DNA from: Prevotella sp902465605
GTDB lineage: Bacteria; Bacteroidota; Bacteroidia; Bacteroidales; Bacteroidaceae
Direction of reading: 5' to 3'
DNA: 64,000 nt
Assembly: GCA_902465605.1 (NCBI GenBank)
Contig: CABQNT010000001.1
Span: 62,001 to 126,000 of the forward strand
This document shows, piece after piece, positions 34,634-44,048 of this stretch. Each line of letters begins with the position of its first letter. Positions within the stretch are counted from its first letter, which is position 1. The position numbers were made by a program, and so were the translations under genes. The notes below the pieces were generated by a model. The model was given only the letters and a program-made list of their open reading frames with translations. It made no database searches and had not been told where the DNA came from.

Positions 34634-36244
34634 TTACTTTACCCATGGCGTGTATTTGTTGGATGGGTCAGGGTTGTTCCATCCTACAAGCGCTTTATTG
34701 TTAATTTGCTCTTGGTCTACAAACACGATGTTCATCCAGGCGGGACGACCGTCGGTGTTGAATCTGCATCTCTCATAGAAGTTTGTGCCGGGATAACCAC
34801 GTTTAACAGAGTAGTTCAAACGCTTAACATCGAAGAATGTTTGTCCCTCGCCCCAAAGTTCCACACGTTTTTGGAAAACAATTTCCTCTACCAAAGCGTC
34901 TTTAGTGGATGCTGTGGCCGAATATTGCTTGTCACGATACTTACGCATGAAGTCTTCTACGAGCTTCTTTCCTCTTGCCATATCCTGATGTGCAGCTGCC
35001 TCTGCTTCGATAAAATACATTTCCTCAACGCGCATGAGTGGGTAAGCAGTTGACTCGCCAATAATCATGTCATCAAAACGGCCATTTCCAGGTCTCCATT
35101 TTAAGGAAGCGTATGTTGGAAGAATAGATTTAAACTGATTATCAACATAGACATTTTTAGCGGCCAAAGGTGAGTTGTCAGGAGCTTTCCACATCAGTTT
35201 TCTGAAGTCGGTATCGCTGATTCTGTCATAAATGCTCTTTCCAATCATTTGCTTACATGGATTTTGGAGGTATCCGTATTTAATTTCGTTGCTCTTCCAT
35301 GACGTCCAATTCAGCCATCCGTCTTTAACGGTTTCGTCATCCTTGGTGTATTGAACAGCCCACATCCATTTGTTAGCTTGGTTGAAACCCGTTTTTGAAT
35401 CAAGGCAATCTTTTTCTGTCATGGGTTGTACGCTTGCGTTGTTGATGGCATTACGAGCTGCTTTTTCAGCATTGGCATAGTCGCCCATCCAAAGGTAGAG
35501 GCGCGCCTCCAAACCATAGACAACAGACAAATCGGGGAGCGTTTGTCCACGGGTGTCTTTCAAATGAATGATGTTTTGTTCTGCATTTTTCAGATCTTCA
35601 AGAATGAATGCAGTCATCTTTTCCTTTGTAGCACGCGGATTTACACGTGCAGAGTCATTGCTCATGTTGGGTTTGATGATAGGAACGGTTAACCCGGTAA
35701 CGTCATTTCCGTCGGCGTTGATGTTGCTGGTCACCTTGTTGGGCAAGAACTCGAACATACGAGCGATATCCAAATACATCATGGCCCGGTTGGCTTGTGC
35801 CACGCCTAAATATCCTTTTTGCTCATCAGTCGCGGTTTTCGGGTCGATGGTTCCAATTACATTGTTCGTGTTCAATATATATTTGTAGGGATATTGCAAC
35901 AGGAATTGTGTGGAGAGTCGGTCTTGACCGAGCCTGTTACAGTTTGCCCATGGCCAAAACCAGTCGAACTCATTTTCAACGGTGGCTAAATCTTCGGTCA
36001 TGACATCACGGATGTGCATCATGGCTCCCAATCCCCAACTGTATGAAATGTCCCATGACCACCATATAGCTTTGGCATAAGCAGGGATGGCGTTGACCAT
36101 CGCCTCGGTTGCCGTGGGCGATTTGCCAACTTGGTCTTTTGTAGCTTGAGACGTTGGGAAGGTCTCATCTATACAGCTTGTGAGCAGCGAAGAACAGATT
36201 AACGAGCCCACAAATGCTTTTGTGATTATATTTGTTAGTTTCAT
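34634..36244 (-). CDS. SusD/RagB family nutrient-binding outer-membrane lipoprotein
   Basis: 536 residues. Lipobox LLTSC (Cys24). Family segments: AQANRAMMYLDIARMFEFLP (near 147-166), TPR-like helices with YGLEARLYLWMGDYANAEKA (near 250-269), and the C-terminal LWGEGQTFFDVKRLNYSVKR. It lies over the mouth of the SusC barrel and captures ligand at the surface. susC is 17 bases upstream. The locus lacks glycoside hydrolases and carries a protease, so a peptide ligand, as for RagB, is more likely than a glycan. Confidence 0.93.
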   Translation of the reverse strand: MKLTNIITKAFVGSLICSSLLTSCIDETFPTSQATKDQVGKSPTATEAMVNAIPAYAKAIWWSWDISYSWGLGAMMHIRDVMTEDLATVENEFDWFWPWANCNRLGQDRLSTQFLLQYPYKYILNTNNVIGTIDPKTATDEQKGYLGVAQANRAMMYLDIARMFEFLPNKVTSNINADGNDVTGLTVPIIKPNMSNDSARVNPRATKEKMTAFILEDLKNAEQNIIHLKDTRGQTLPDLSVVYGLEARLYLWMGDYANAEKAARNAINNASVQPMTEKDCLDSKTGFNQANKWMWAVQYTKDDETVKDGWLNWTSWKSNEIKYGYLQNPCKQMIGKSIYDRISDTDFRKLMWKAPDNSPLAAKNVYVDNQFKSILPTYASLKWRPGNGRFDDMIIGESTAYPLMRVEEMYFIEAEAAAHQDMARGKKLVEDFMRKYRDKQYSATASTKDALVEEIVFQKRVELWGEGQTFFDVKRLNYSVKRGYPGTNFYERCRFNTDGRPAWMNIVFVDQEQINNKALVGWNNPDPSNKYTPWVK

Positions 36245-36261
36245 CTTCTTATTTGTTTAAG

Positions 36262-39200
36262 TTAGAATGTGATCGATATACCACCTGTAATGGTGCGTAT
36301 GGGTGAATAGTTCACATTGTTACCAGTTCCGTCAATGCTTTGTCTTGGGTCCATACCTTGACGCTTCGACCACAACCATACATTGTCGGCAACACCATAA
36401 ATGCGTATCTTCTCCAAACCCCATGAAGTGGTTAATTTTGCCGGAAGTGTATATCCCAAAGTGATGTTTTGCAGTGACAGACTTGATGCGTTCATCAAAA
36501 AGCGATCGCTATAAGCTGTTGAGAACTCGTCATTGCTTTGGATGCGTGGAATGTTCGATTCTGTGTTTTCTGGCGACCATGCTTTTAACATATCTGTGTG
36601 GAAAGCGTAGCCACGGCTGAGCGACATGGCGCTGGCATAGGTGCCATCGTAGTACTGACCGCCAATTTGGTAAGCAAAGTCAATCGAGAAATCGAAGCCT
36701 TTGAAGTTAACAGATGTACCAAACCCGCCATAACCATCTGGCAGTGAGGTGCCGCAGAGGTAATAGTCAGCCTCGCCTGTTGTCTTTACGGTGGTTAACT
36801 CTTTCACAATGGGTTGTCCCTTGCTGTCCAACACACGCTTGCCATTAGCATCGGTTTCGTAGACGTTCTTGTAATACAAGGCCTCACCCGTTTTGTGGTC
36901 AACACCAGCATAGCGATACATACGGAATACGTTGAGGGGCTGATTCTCGCCATAGAAGTAACCACCAGACATATAACCTTCAACGCCGTCTACTACAGCA
37001 TTCTTGCTTTCTTTAGCCAACTTGGTGATACGGTTTTTGTAAGTTGTAAAGTTCAGGTGTGCCGACCATGTGAAGTCCTTTGTTCGGATGAGGTCTCCGT
37101 TGAGTTCTATCTCAACTCCGCTGTTGGCCATGTTACCAATGTTTTTGTAATAGCCGGTGTAACCCGTTGTTCCTGGCAGTGTGTACCAAGCCAACATATC
37201 TGTTGTGGTACGGTAGAAGTATTCCAAAGAACCACTTAACCTGCTGCCGAAGAGCGTGAAATCAATACCAGTGTTGAAGTTTCCACCTTTCTCCCAAGTG
37301 ATTTCCTCGTTACCTACTGTTGCTGGTGTAATAGCAAGCTCACCGTTTGAATTCACAATGTTGTACATATAAGCATAGCGGAAGTTACCGATTCGGTCGT
37401 TTCCCTGCTCGCCGTACGATGCCTTCAGTTTTAATTCGTTAATCCAATTGGTCTTCAGCCAAGACTCTTTGCTTACCAACCAGGCACCACCCAAAGACCA
37501 GAAGTTACCCCAACGATGTTTGGGATGGAAACGAGAGGAAGCGTCGCGACGATAGGACATCGAACCAAAATAACGTTGATCATAGTTGTACTGAACACGA
37601 CCGAACCATCCTTCGGTGTTGTAGTCGCCCATAGAAGAGCCCGTGTCAATAACCAATATGGCTTGGTTCATCTCGCTACTTTCGTTTGAGAAGGTTTTTT
37701 GGCGTTCACCAAATATGTTGTAACCACGCGTACGGTAATATTCATGTCCCAGCATGGCCTCAACCTCATGTGCTCCATACTCGTGATGCCAGTTGAGCAA
37801 TTGTTGGTAGTTGTAGCTCCATGTTCTCTTGTGTGAACGTTGTACGGCACCCTTTTGGGCAGAATAGTGACCCAACCAAGGGTTGTGCGTCGTGATTCCT
37901 CTGTATTCATCCACAAACACACTGTTGGTTGTCGTGAACTTGAAATCTTTGAGGAAGCGTATTTCAGCAGTACCAATCGCACTGAATGAGTTGCCCTCTT
38001 CGCCGTTTTGATTCAGCAAGTTGTCTGAAAGACCGTTTGCGTTAGGCAAGAAAGCTCTTGGTATGCCTAATGTTTGACCATCACCGTAGTCGTATGCGGG
38101 GATTCCTCCATTATCGAAAGTCATGATATTGCCCTTCTCATCACGAAGATAAAGTGGGTAGATAGGAGCTATGGTAGCCATGGCGAAGACGTTGTCGGGA
38201 GCACCGCTGTTACCTCCGTCTCTCAACGAGTTGCTCTCGTAGTGCGAGTAACTGAAGTTTCCGCCGAGCTTCAACCAAGGTTTAATTTGATAATCTGCTT
38301 TCATACGTCCAGAGAAACGGGTGTAATCAGAGTTGGGCGAGATACCATCATATTTCAGATAGTTTGCCGAACCAAAAAAGGTTGATTTCTCCGTACTGCC
38401 GTTTGCGGTTAAATTGTATTCCTGACGCATGCTGCTTTTATAGATGGCATCCAACCAGTTGTCTGGATAAAGCATGTATTTGGTACCGTTGGGAGCCGTG
38501 ATTACGTTGCCCAACGTAGCGTTAGGGTTCAACTTTCCGTTCTTACCAATCAAATATTCATTGGCGGGAACGTTATAAACATTATATCCTAAGCCAAAGC
38601 TGGTGTTCGAGGTTAAGTTCTCATTGGCAAATCTATAGGCTTCCAAAGGAGAGGATTCGCGTTTGTCAATGGCATAGTTGTACAAGCCTTTGTACCACAT
38701 TTCGTAATATGCGGCAGGGTGGTTGATATACTCATAGTCGGGCAACATTCGGCTGTTTGCACCCCATTTGGCATCAAATGTGACGGAAGCGTGGTCTTTG
38801 CGCCCGTTCTTGGTGGTGATAATAATCACACCGTTGGCACCACGTGCACCGTACAAAGCAGCTGAGGCAGCGTCTTTCAACACTGTTTCACTTTCGATAT
38901 CAGCAGGGTTAAGAGAGTTCATATCGCCATCAAAAGGCACACCGTCGAGAATGATTAATGGTGCGTTGCCTGAGTTGATAGAACTGATACCCCTGATGCG
39001 GATGGCTGGAGAAGATCCACCAGGCTGTCCTGACTGTCGGGTCATCTGTACACCCGATACCTTTCCACGCAATGCATCTACTGGGTTGGTTACTTGTACC
39101 TTAGATATTTCATCTTCTTTCAGTACGCCTGCCGAACCGGTAAAGGCTGATTTCTTGGCTGTACCATAGGCTACAACAATCACTTCGTCAATGCTCTTCT

Positions 39201-39489
39201 GCACTGGCTCCATCACTATTCGCATGTTGTTCTTGGCCGTTACGTCCAGCGGCTCCATGCCTACATAGGTAATGCGCAGTGTGCGTTTGCCTTGTGGCAT
39301 CGTTAGTTTAAACTTACCATCGATGTCGGTGATAGCTCCCGTTCCGGATCCAACAACTTGGATGGTGGCACCCACGACGGGTAGCCCATCCTCTTTTGAA
39401 ATAATGGTTCCTGACACGTCTGTTTGTGAAAATGCTGTTCCTATCAGTAAGAATAGGAAACACATCGTCATGAATAGTCGTCTTCTCAT
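36262..39489 (-). CDS. SusC/RagA family TonB-linked outer-membrane transporter
   Basis: 1075 residues, normal for the family. Signal peptide (MRRRLFMTMCFLFLLIGTAFSQ), carboxypeptidase-D-like domain (VSGTIISKEDGLPVVGATIQ), TonB box region (DEVIVVAYGTAKKSAFTGS), plug domain (DALRGKVSGVQMTRQSGQPG; APLIILDGVPFDG; GARGANGVIIITTKNG) and a 22-strand barrel ending in GGISITF. It imports bound oligomers into the periplasm using TonB energy. It is the first gene of a minus-strand operon susC-susD-lipoprotein-C10 protease. A good promoter lies about 155 bases upstream. Confidence 0.95.
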   Translation of the reverse strand: MRRRLFMTMCFLFLLIGTAFSQTDVSGTIISKEDGLPVVGATIQVVGSGTGAITDIDGKFKLTMPQGKRTLRITYVGMEPLDVTAKNNMRIVMEPVQKSIDEVIVVAYGTAKKSAFTGSAGVLKEDEISKVQVTNPVDALRGKVSGVQMTRQSGQPGGSSPAIRIRGISSINSGNAPLIILDGVPFDGDMNSLNPADIESETVLKDAASAALYGARGANGVIIITTKNGRKDHASVTFDAKWGANSRMLPDYEYINHPAAYYEMWYKGLYNYAIDKRESSPLEAYRFANENLTSNTSFGLGYNVYNVPANEYLIGKNGKLNPNATLGNVITAPNGTKYMLYPDNWLDAIYKSSMRQEYNLTANGSTEKSTFFGSANYLKYDGISPNSDYTRFSGRMKADYQIKPWLKLGGNFSYSHYESNSLRDGGNSGAPDNVFAMATIAPIYPLYLRDEKGNIMTFDNGGIPAYDYGDGQTLGIPRAFLPNANGLSDNLLNQNGEEGNSFSAIGTAEIRFLKDFKFTTTNSVFVDEYRGITTHNPWLGHYSAQKGAVQRSHKRTWSYNYQQLLNWHHEYGAHEVEAMLGHEYYRTRGYNIFGERQKTFSNESSEMNQAILVIDTGSSMGDYNTEGWFGRVQYNYDQRYFGSMSYRRDASSRFHPKHRWGNFWSLGGAWLVSKESWLKTNWINELKLKASYGEQGNDRIGNFRYAYMYNIVNSNGELAITPATVGNEEITWEKGGNFNTGIDFTLFGSRLSGSLEYFYRTTTDMLAWYTLPGTTGYTGYYKNIGNMANSGVEIELNGDLIRTKDFTWSAHLNFTTYKNRITKLAKESKNAVVDGVEGYMSGGYFYGENQPLNVFRMYRYAGVDHKTGEALYYKNVYETDANGKRVLDSKGQPIVKELTTVKTTGEADYYLCGTSLPDGYGGFGTSVNFKGFDFSIDFAYQIGGQYYDGTYASAMSLSRGYAFHTDMLKAWSPENTESNIPRIQSNDEFSTAYSDRFLMNASSLSLQNITLGYTLPAKLTTSWGLEKIRIYGVADNVWLWSKRQGMDPRQSIDGTGNNVNYSPIRTITGGISITF

Positions 39490-39644
39490 ATTTATAGAAT
39501 TAGGTTAGTAATATAGTCTTGTTCACTCGTGCTGCAAACGTACCCGCATATCTGCCCTTGTCAGTTGCCAAGAGTGGTTTTGTCTTTACGCTTTTCAGGG
39601 GTTGTTAGCGGTAGGTTGTAGATTGTAGTAGTAGTTAACGGCTG

Positions 39645-39675
39645 CAAATATATCAATTCTCTCAAAGTAAACAAA
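39645..39675 (-). promoter_or_regulatory. promoter of the susC-susD-protease operon
   Basis: On the minus strand TTTG (39675-39672), a 19-base spacer, then TATATTTG (39652-39645), an excellent Bacteroidota promoter. Transcription would begin near 39638 and give a ~150 nt leader. Confidence 0.75.
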
Positions 39676-40077
39676 AAAAAATAGGAAAAATATTCTTGCA
39701 ACTAATGCCTTGTTATTTTCGCCTGTTGAGCAATTCATCAATGACAATTGTTATAATGGGACACCTTTATTTTTATTTGGTGCGCATTGGTGACGATATG
39801 ATATTCTTCTTCCTATTTTCAATACAATGCGTAAATATGTAATTTTCAAAAAAAAGTTGTAGGATGATGTTCATCCTTTGCTTCAATGTGAGGCAACGAT
39901 GGCAAATATGCCTTTTCAACCGACATGATACTATAAGGAAGAAGATGTCTCGTCGTGTCGTCGCTCGCTCTGGGAACATCCTCTTGGGTAGATGACTTGC
40001 TCGATGTATGTGCGGGTGAAATGGCGGCCACGTCGAATGTTTTCTACTGAATCCATGGCCGATTCATCTTTATTTCC
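39676..40077. other. non-coding stretch upstream of the susC promoter
   Basis: No coding frame with convincing character is seen. It contains A-runs next to the susC promoter and no inverted repeat that I could extend beyond a few bases. No sigma/anti-sigma or hybrid two-component regulator gene is present next to the locus. Confidence 0.4.
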
Positions 40078-40085
40078 TATTTTTG
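40078..40085 (+). promoter_or_regulatory. -7 box upstream of the 67-residue membrane protein
   Basis: TATTTTTG matches TAnnTTTG, 27 bases before the ATG of the small gene. There is no clear -33 box. Confidence 0.5.
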
Positions 40086-40111
40086 CAAGGTACAATATAA
40101 ATATATAAGGT

Positions 40112-40315
40112 ATGGAAATCATAGCATTACTGGTGTTTATAGTCATTGCCCTTCTGGGCTGGGGGTGTGGTGTGCTGCACGACAAATGGTTCGACTATTG
40201 CCCAACAGCCGATGAGGAAGATGCTTTTAACAGTGCCGCACACGCCTCGGATGGCGAGTTGAGCCTAAAAGATATTCTGAAGACCAACAGCATTAAAGGT
40301 TTTCAGGCCATCTGA
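40112..40315 (+). CDS. small membrane-anchored hypothetical protein
   Basis: 67 residues with a single N-terminal hydrophobic helix (IIALLVFIVIALLGWGCGVL) and a soluble acidic remainder (YCPTADEEDAFNSAAHASDG). A matching -7 promoter box upstream supports its being real. No family recognised. It lies just before the toxin/immunity remnants but does not look like part of them. Confidence 0.55.
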   Translation: MEIIALLVFIVIALLGWGCGVLHDKWFDYCPTADEEDAFNSAAHASDGELSLKDILKTNSIKGFQAI

Positions 40316-40395
40316 TAGCTCGCCTTTTTGATAGGGTCGGTTTTCGCTGCTATGCGTCTTTGTAATGCATTGATAATAAATGCGTTAACTCTTTC

Positions 40396-40850
40396 ATGTT
40401 TAATGATTTAATGCATCCAAAAACATGGCATACTTGGTTCCGAGGGAAAAATGCACGGCATAGAGCTTATGATTACATGGTCAGAAGATCAAATAACTTG
40501 GAATAGAAATTGCGGCCGTGAATCTAGATGATAAAGGAATGCTAGTATACAAAGAAGTTGGCAATACATACACTTCCTCGCATAATTATTTTGTTAGTAA
40601 TAGTAATGAAGTTGAGTTTATACTTGGAGGTAAACGTCATACAGTATTGGCAACAGGACAAGTGCATACCCATCCTTCTTGGAATCCAACTCAGACTGAA
40701 AATCCACTAGGGATAAGTGGGGCAGATATAAATTTGGCTAATATACATTTTGATGGAATTATTAATATTTTGCTAGTCCCAACGAAACAATTATTCAATG
40801 TCTCGGTAAATGGAAATGGACTGGCTTTTCCCGTACAGAAAAAATGGTAA
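40396..40850 (+). pseudogene. frameshifted C-terminal fragment of a polymorphic toxin with JAB/JAMM-like domain
   Basis: Two overlapping frames join into one protein-like reading. The first (40396-40506) gives MFNDLMHPKTWHTWFRGKNA...AYDYMVRRSNNLE; the second (40497-40850) continues IEIAAVNLDDKGMLVYKEVG and includes GQVHTHPSWNPTQTENPLGI then SGADI. HTHP followed by S-x2-D is the JAMM metal-binding pattern of JAB-domain peptidases, a known toxin-tip type. No core or export domain is encoded upstream, so this is a displaced tip cut off from its toxin and then frameshifted. A lipoprotein gene follows 30 bases later, where its immunity protein would be. Confidence 0.6.
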
Positions 40851-40880
40851 GTTTTTTCATAATATTTTAAATTTAAAGGA

Positions 40881-41459
40881 ATGTATAAAGTTATATTTTT
40901 CTTAATATCGATAACTCTCTTATGTCTTTCATGTAACAATGAAGGCTATAAGGAGACAGACAGGTACATGGAGATAGACAATCAAGATTTGAAAAGAGAA
41001 CTGGCTTTTTATGTTGACTCCTTGGATTCCATTCATAAAGGCGAGGACTATGTCATAAGAGTATATTGTCGGGATATCAGCAACATTCTGAAGCGATATA
41101 CAATATCCGATGAGATTGATTATGATTCGTGGAATAGATGTCCATATAATTTTAAAAGCAAAGTTCATGGTAAGGACATCTTGTTTGTGATGTGGACGGC
41201 GGATCCGAGACAATCGCTGGCTATGAGCCCCGTTTTCAAATTAGATGACAAAAGCTTTGGCAAGGAGGTAAAGAAATACTTTCCAAAAATATACAAGAAA
41301 TATGGTTTGAAAGATTCTCGTTATCCTCAGATAATATACGAACCAGACTTGATATATCTTACTTTTTTACGGAATAAGCTCATTGGAAAATATAGGAGTA
41401 GAGGATTGCCTGGAGAACATGTTCCCGTCAACATTAATAAAAAAATAATATATATGTGA
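40881..41459 (+). CDS. lipoprotein, candidate immunity protein of the JAB-like tip
   Basis: 192 residues. Signal with lipobox LLCLSC (Cys18), then a soluble domain with many aromatic residues (SWNRCPYNFKSKVHGKDILF). No family recognised. It is 30 bases downstream of the toxin-tip fragment on the same strand, AT-rich like it, and unlike its chromosomal neighbours. A periplasmic or surface-anchored immunity role is inferred from this position alone. Confidence 0.6.
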   Translation: MYKVIFFLISITLLCLSCNNEGYKETDRYMEIDNQDLKRELAFYVDSLDSIHKGEDYVIRVYCRDISNILKRYTISDEIDYDSWNRCPYNFKSKVHGKDILFVMWTADPRQSLAMSPVFKLDDKSFGKEVKKYFPKIYKKYGLKDSRYPQIIYEPDLIYLTFLRNKLIGKYRSRGLPGEHVPVNINKKIIYM

Positions 41460-41591
41460 CATCAATCAATAGTCTGTTAAGTTTTTGTGGTTTGCGGTGT
41501 AATAGACATTTGGTAGGCCGAAAAGCTCCAAATGTCCTTTATTTAACCCGTTGGTTGAATTAAATTAGATCGAATTTGACTTGCCCGGTAG

Positions 41592-41744
41592 GCCTATAGA
41601 AATGCATTCCCAATAAATTTAAATGTATTTGGAGGTTGGAATTATAGCGCACCTGGAGGCCACGGGATAGTTACAGGACCGACTATCATTGGTTTCATCA
41701 CTGGTGCATGGGGAAGATATAATCATGAATTCAGAATTAAATAA
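41592..41744 (+). pseudogene. toxin C-terminal tail remnant
   Basis: A 50-codon open stretch with no start: AYRNAFPINLNVFGGWNYSA, then PGGHGIVTGPTIIGFITGAW, GRYNHEFRIK and a stop. Composition is gene-like, with a stop 17 bases before the next lipoprotein gene. An in-frame stop lies directly upstream (41589). I take it as the end of another displaced toxin tip whose immunity gene follows. Confidence 0.5.
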
Positions 41745-41761
41745 CAAACCAATAAGTTTCT

Positions 41762-42385
41762 ATGAAAAAAATATCGTATTTTTTTATTGTCTTCGTATTG
41801 ATTATAGGATGCGCCAAAGGACAGAATAAAGAAAATCTCAATACCCTTCGTGATAGTTTAGACAAAATGGTCCTTGAGGGGACTCTGCGTAACGACACAA
41901 CAATGCTCGAAAGAGCATTGAAACTTTCAGACTTCTTACTTAGTATTGATACTACGAACATCGGTAAGAGGCATTGTTATCGTCACCGTTCCATGGTTTT
42001 CTTTTCTTTGGGACACATGGATGAGGCTATAGCCAACGCTGAACATGCAGTTTTGACCCTTCAAGCAAATAATCCGTTACGGCTTATCTTTCTGTCGGAA
42101 AAATACTTAAGGGAACATAATAAAGACTCGGCTGCTTATTACATTGAAAAGACAATTGCTGTTTGTGACAGTTCATTGAATGATGAGTATAACGAAGATA
42201 TGGCTATTAATAAGATTAAGGCAATTTATCTGCGCGATGGAGAGAAGAAAGCAAAGATTTATTTGTCAGAACTATTAAGGACACATCCAAGCCCATTGCT
42301 AAAATTATTTGACGAAGACTGGGATGAATGGGTTCGCATGAATAATGAGGAATTAAAACTGATGAATATTAAGATCTTGAGATAG
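41762..42385 (+). CDS. TPR-like lipoprotein, candidate immunity protein
   Basis: 207 residues. Lipobox LIIGC (Cys17), then alpha-helical repeats resembling TPR units (RSMVFFSLGHMDEAIANAEH near 77-96; EKYLREHNKDSAAYYIEKTI). Small TPR lipoproteins are frequently immunity proteins in Bacteroidota toxin loci, and this one follows a toxin-tail remnant by 17 bases. A general lipoprotein role is the alternative. Confidence 0.6.
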   Translation: MKKISYFFIVFVLIIGCAKGQNKENLNTLRDSLDKMVLEGTLRNDTTMLERALKLSDFLLSIDTTNIGKRHCYRHRSMVFFSLGHMDEAIANAEHAVLTLQANNPLRLIFLSEKYLREHNKDSAAYYIEKTIAVCDSSLNDEYNEDMAINKIKAIYLRDGEKKAKIYLSELLRTHPSPLLKLFDEDWDEWVRMNNEELKLMNIKILR

Positions 42386-43060
42386 AAATGGTATGTTGGA
42401 AAGCAAACTTAGTATTCTATTATTGTGTTAGCAAACACAAGACAGTGATGTTCTAAGTGTATGATGCCTTTTAGAGGCTTTGCATCTTCTATCTGTAAGG
42501 TAGACCTCTGTGGTAAAAGTTGGTCTGCCTTTCTCAACCTGCTAAAATGTCCTTTATGTCTCTAATCACGACTTTGGAGTGATTTAATCCTCCTCAGGGT
42601 AAGGGTCTTTGTGGAACAAACGGCAGTTTGTGTCACAAAGACACACCTTGCCAGTATAAATAAATGATACTTTTGTTGTTGATATTACCTCCCAATATTT
42701 CCTGACCAAAGTTAAGACTTATCGACTGAGTTAAGTATGTAGTTTAATCAGTGAGTCAATTTCGACCTGAGTTAAAACTAACTTACTGACCATCTGACTT
42801 ATAGATTTACTTTATTCTTGATTATACTTTGTAAACGAGGGTGTTGCGTATTAAGTTTTGGTAGGTAGTGGGGGCTTTAGAATAGGGTTTTCCCTACGGT
42901 TTTATCGGGAAAATCCCCGCTGCATGAAAGTTTTGTTTGCTATCTTTGTAGTGCTGGAAAACGGGCGTGACGATATTGTTCGGGTCATGCCCTGGCGTTA
43001 AGCTGAGGTCTGTTGGGTATGCTTGACAGACGAAAATTCGGATTTATAAATACAAGAAAC
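42386..43060. other. 675 bp non-coding region with a strong hairpin and a promoter
   Basis: No coding frame. GTCTTTGTG (42605-42613) pairs with CACAAAGAC (42634-42642), with an inner AACAAAC/GTTTGTG pairing, making a long stem of unknown function. A -7 box TATCTTTG at 42941-42948 lies ~110 bases before the glycine-zipper lipoprotein gene. Several GACTGAGTTAA-like segments recur around 42720-42780. Confidence 0.5.
42941..42948 (+). promoter_or_regulatory. -7 box of the glycine-zipper lipoprotein gene
   Basis: TATCTTTG, an exact TAnnTTTG match, ~113 bases upstream of the ATG at 43061. Confidence 0.55.
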
Positions 43061-43912
43061 ATGAGAAGAGGTTTGGTTACAGCAGTTTGTGTCACGGTGC
43101 TGTTGAGTAGCTGCGGCACTTATACGGGTAGCGGTGCTTATACAGGCAGTACCCTTGGATCCGTATTGGGAAGTGCTATTGGTGGCATTAGTAATGGTGC
43201 CCGCGGCAGTGATGTCGGCACGATTGTCGGTATGGCGGGTGGTGCCATCGTGGGTGGCGCCATTGGTGCGCAGGCCGACAAGAAGCGTCAAGCCAATTTG
43301 GAACAATACCAACGCGACAAAGAGGAACGTGCTTATCAGCGTAGGCAGCGCCGACAGCACCAAAATGAACAGCGCGACGACCGCAGCTCTAATTACGAGC
43401 AGCAGGGCAAGGCGTATAGCGGCTTCGATGAAACGAATAGTGGTGACGACCGCTTGTACGATTTCGAAGGCAGTGACTACACGGGTGATTACAGTGCTCA
43501 GCAGCCAACTACCCATCTACCCGAGTCGTCCAGTGTGGAAAAATTGACCAAGGGACTCAGTTATACCCCGGCCATCGAAATTCGTAACGCTCGTTTTGTA
43601 GACGACAATCAAGATAATGTCATTTCGCGTGGTGAAATCTGTAAGGTGATTTTTGAGGTGTACAATCGTGGCACTGAGACCTTGTACGACATCCAACCCA
43701 CGGTGGTAGAGATGTCCGGCAATAAGCATCTGTCTATTTCACCCAGTCTGCATGTGGAGAAAATTGAACCGGGTTCAGGAATTCGGTACACGGCTGTGGT
43801 TTGTGCTAACAATAAGTTGAAGAAGGGAACGGTCAAGATTTGCGCGTCTGTCGTGCAAGGCAACAAAGCCATCTCGAAGGTTTGCGAGTTTAATATTCCG
43901 ACGAAGAAATAA
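43061..43912 (+). CDS. glycine-zipper outer-membrane lipoprotein
   Basis: 283 residues from MRRGLVTAVCVTVLLSSCG (Cys18 lipobox); an upstream TTG adds 16 residues without a signal and is rejected. Residues ~20-70 are a glycine zipper (GSTLGSVLGSAIGG; GTIVGMAGGAIVGGAIGAQA) that inserts into membranes. A charged Arg/Gln-rich linker follows, then a C-terminal Ig/CARDB-like domain (~180-280: ICKVIFEVYNRGTETLYDIQ). It is probably an outer-membrane structural or stress protein; precise role unknown. Confidence 0.82.
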   Translation: MRRGLVTAVCVTVLLSSCGTYTGSGAYTGSTLGSVLGSAIGGISNGARGSDVGTIVGMAGGAIVGGAIGAQADKKRQANLEQYQRDKEERAYQRRQRRQHQNEQRDDRSSNYEQQGKAYSGFDETNSGDDRLYDFEGSDYTGDYSAQQPTTHLPESSSVEKLTKGLSYTPAIEIRNARFVDDNQDNVISRGEICKVIFEVYNRGTETLYDIQPTVVEMSGNKHLSISPSLHVEKIEPGSGIRYTAVVCANNKLKKGTVKICASVVQGNKAISKVCEFNIPTKK

Positions 43913-44048
43913 TCGAAAGCCAGTCGTCTATGGCGCCATTGCAGCTTTCTTCCAGTTGGACAACATACATAAATTAGCCCGATGTGGGCCAAGTAAATGC
44001 TGGGCAACAATTGTTGTTCGGCATTTTTAATGAGGGTAGGAAACCGCA

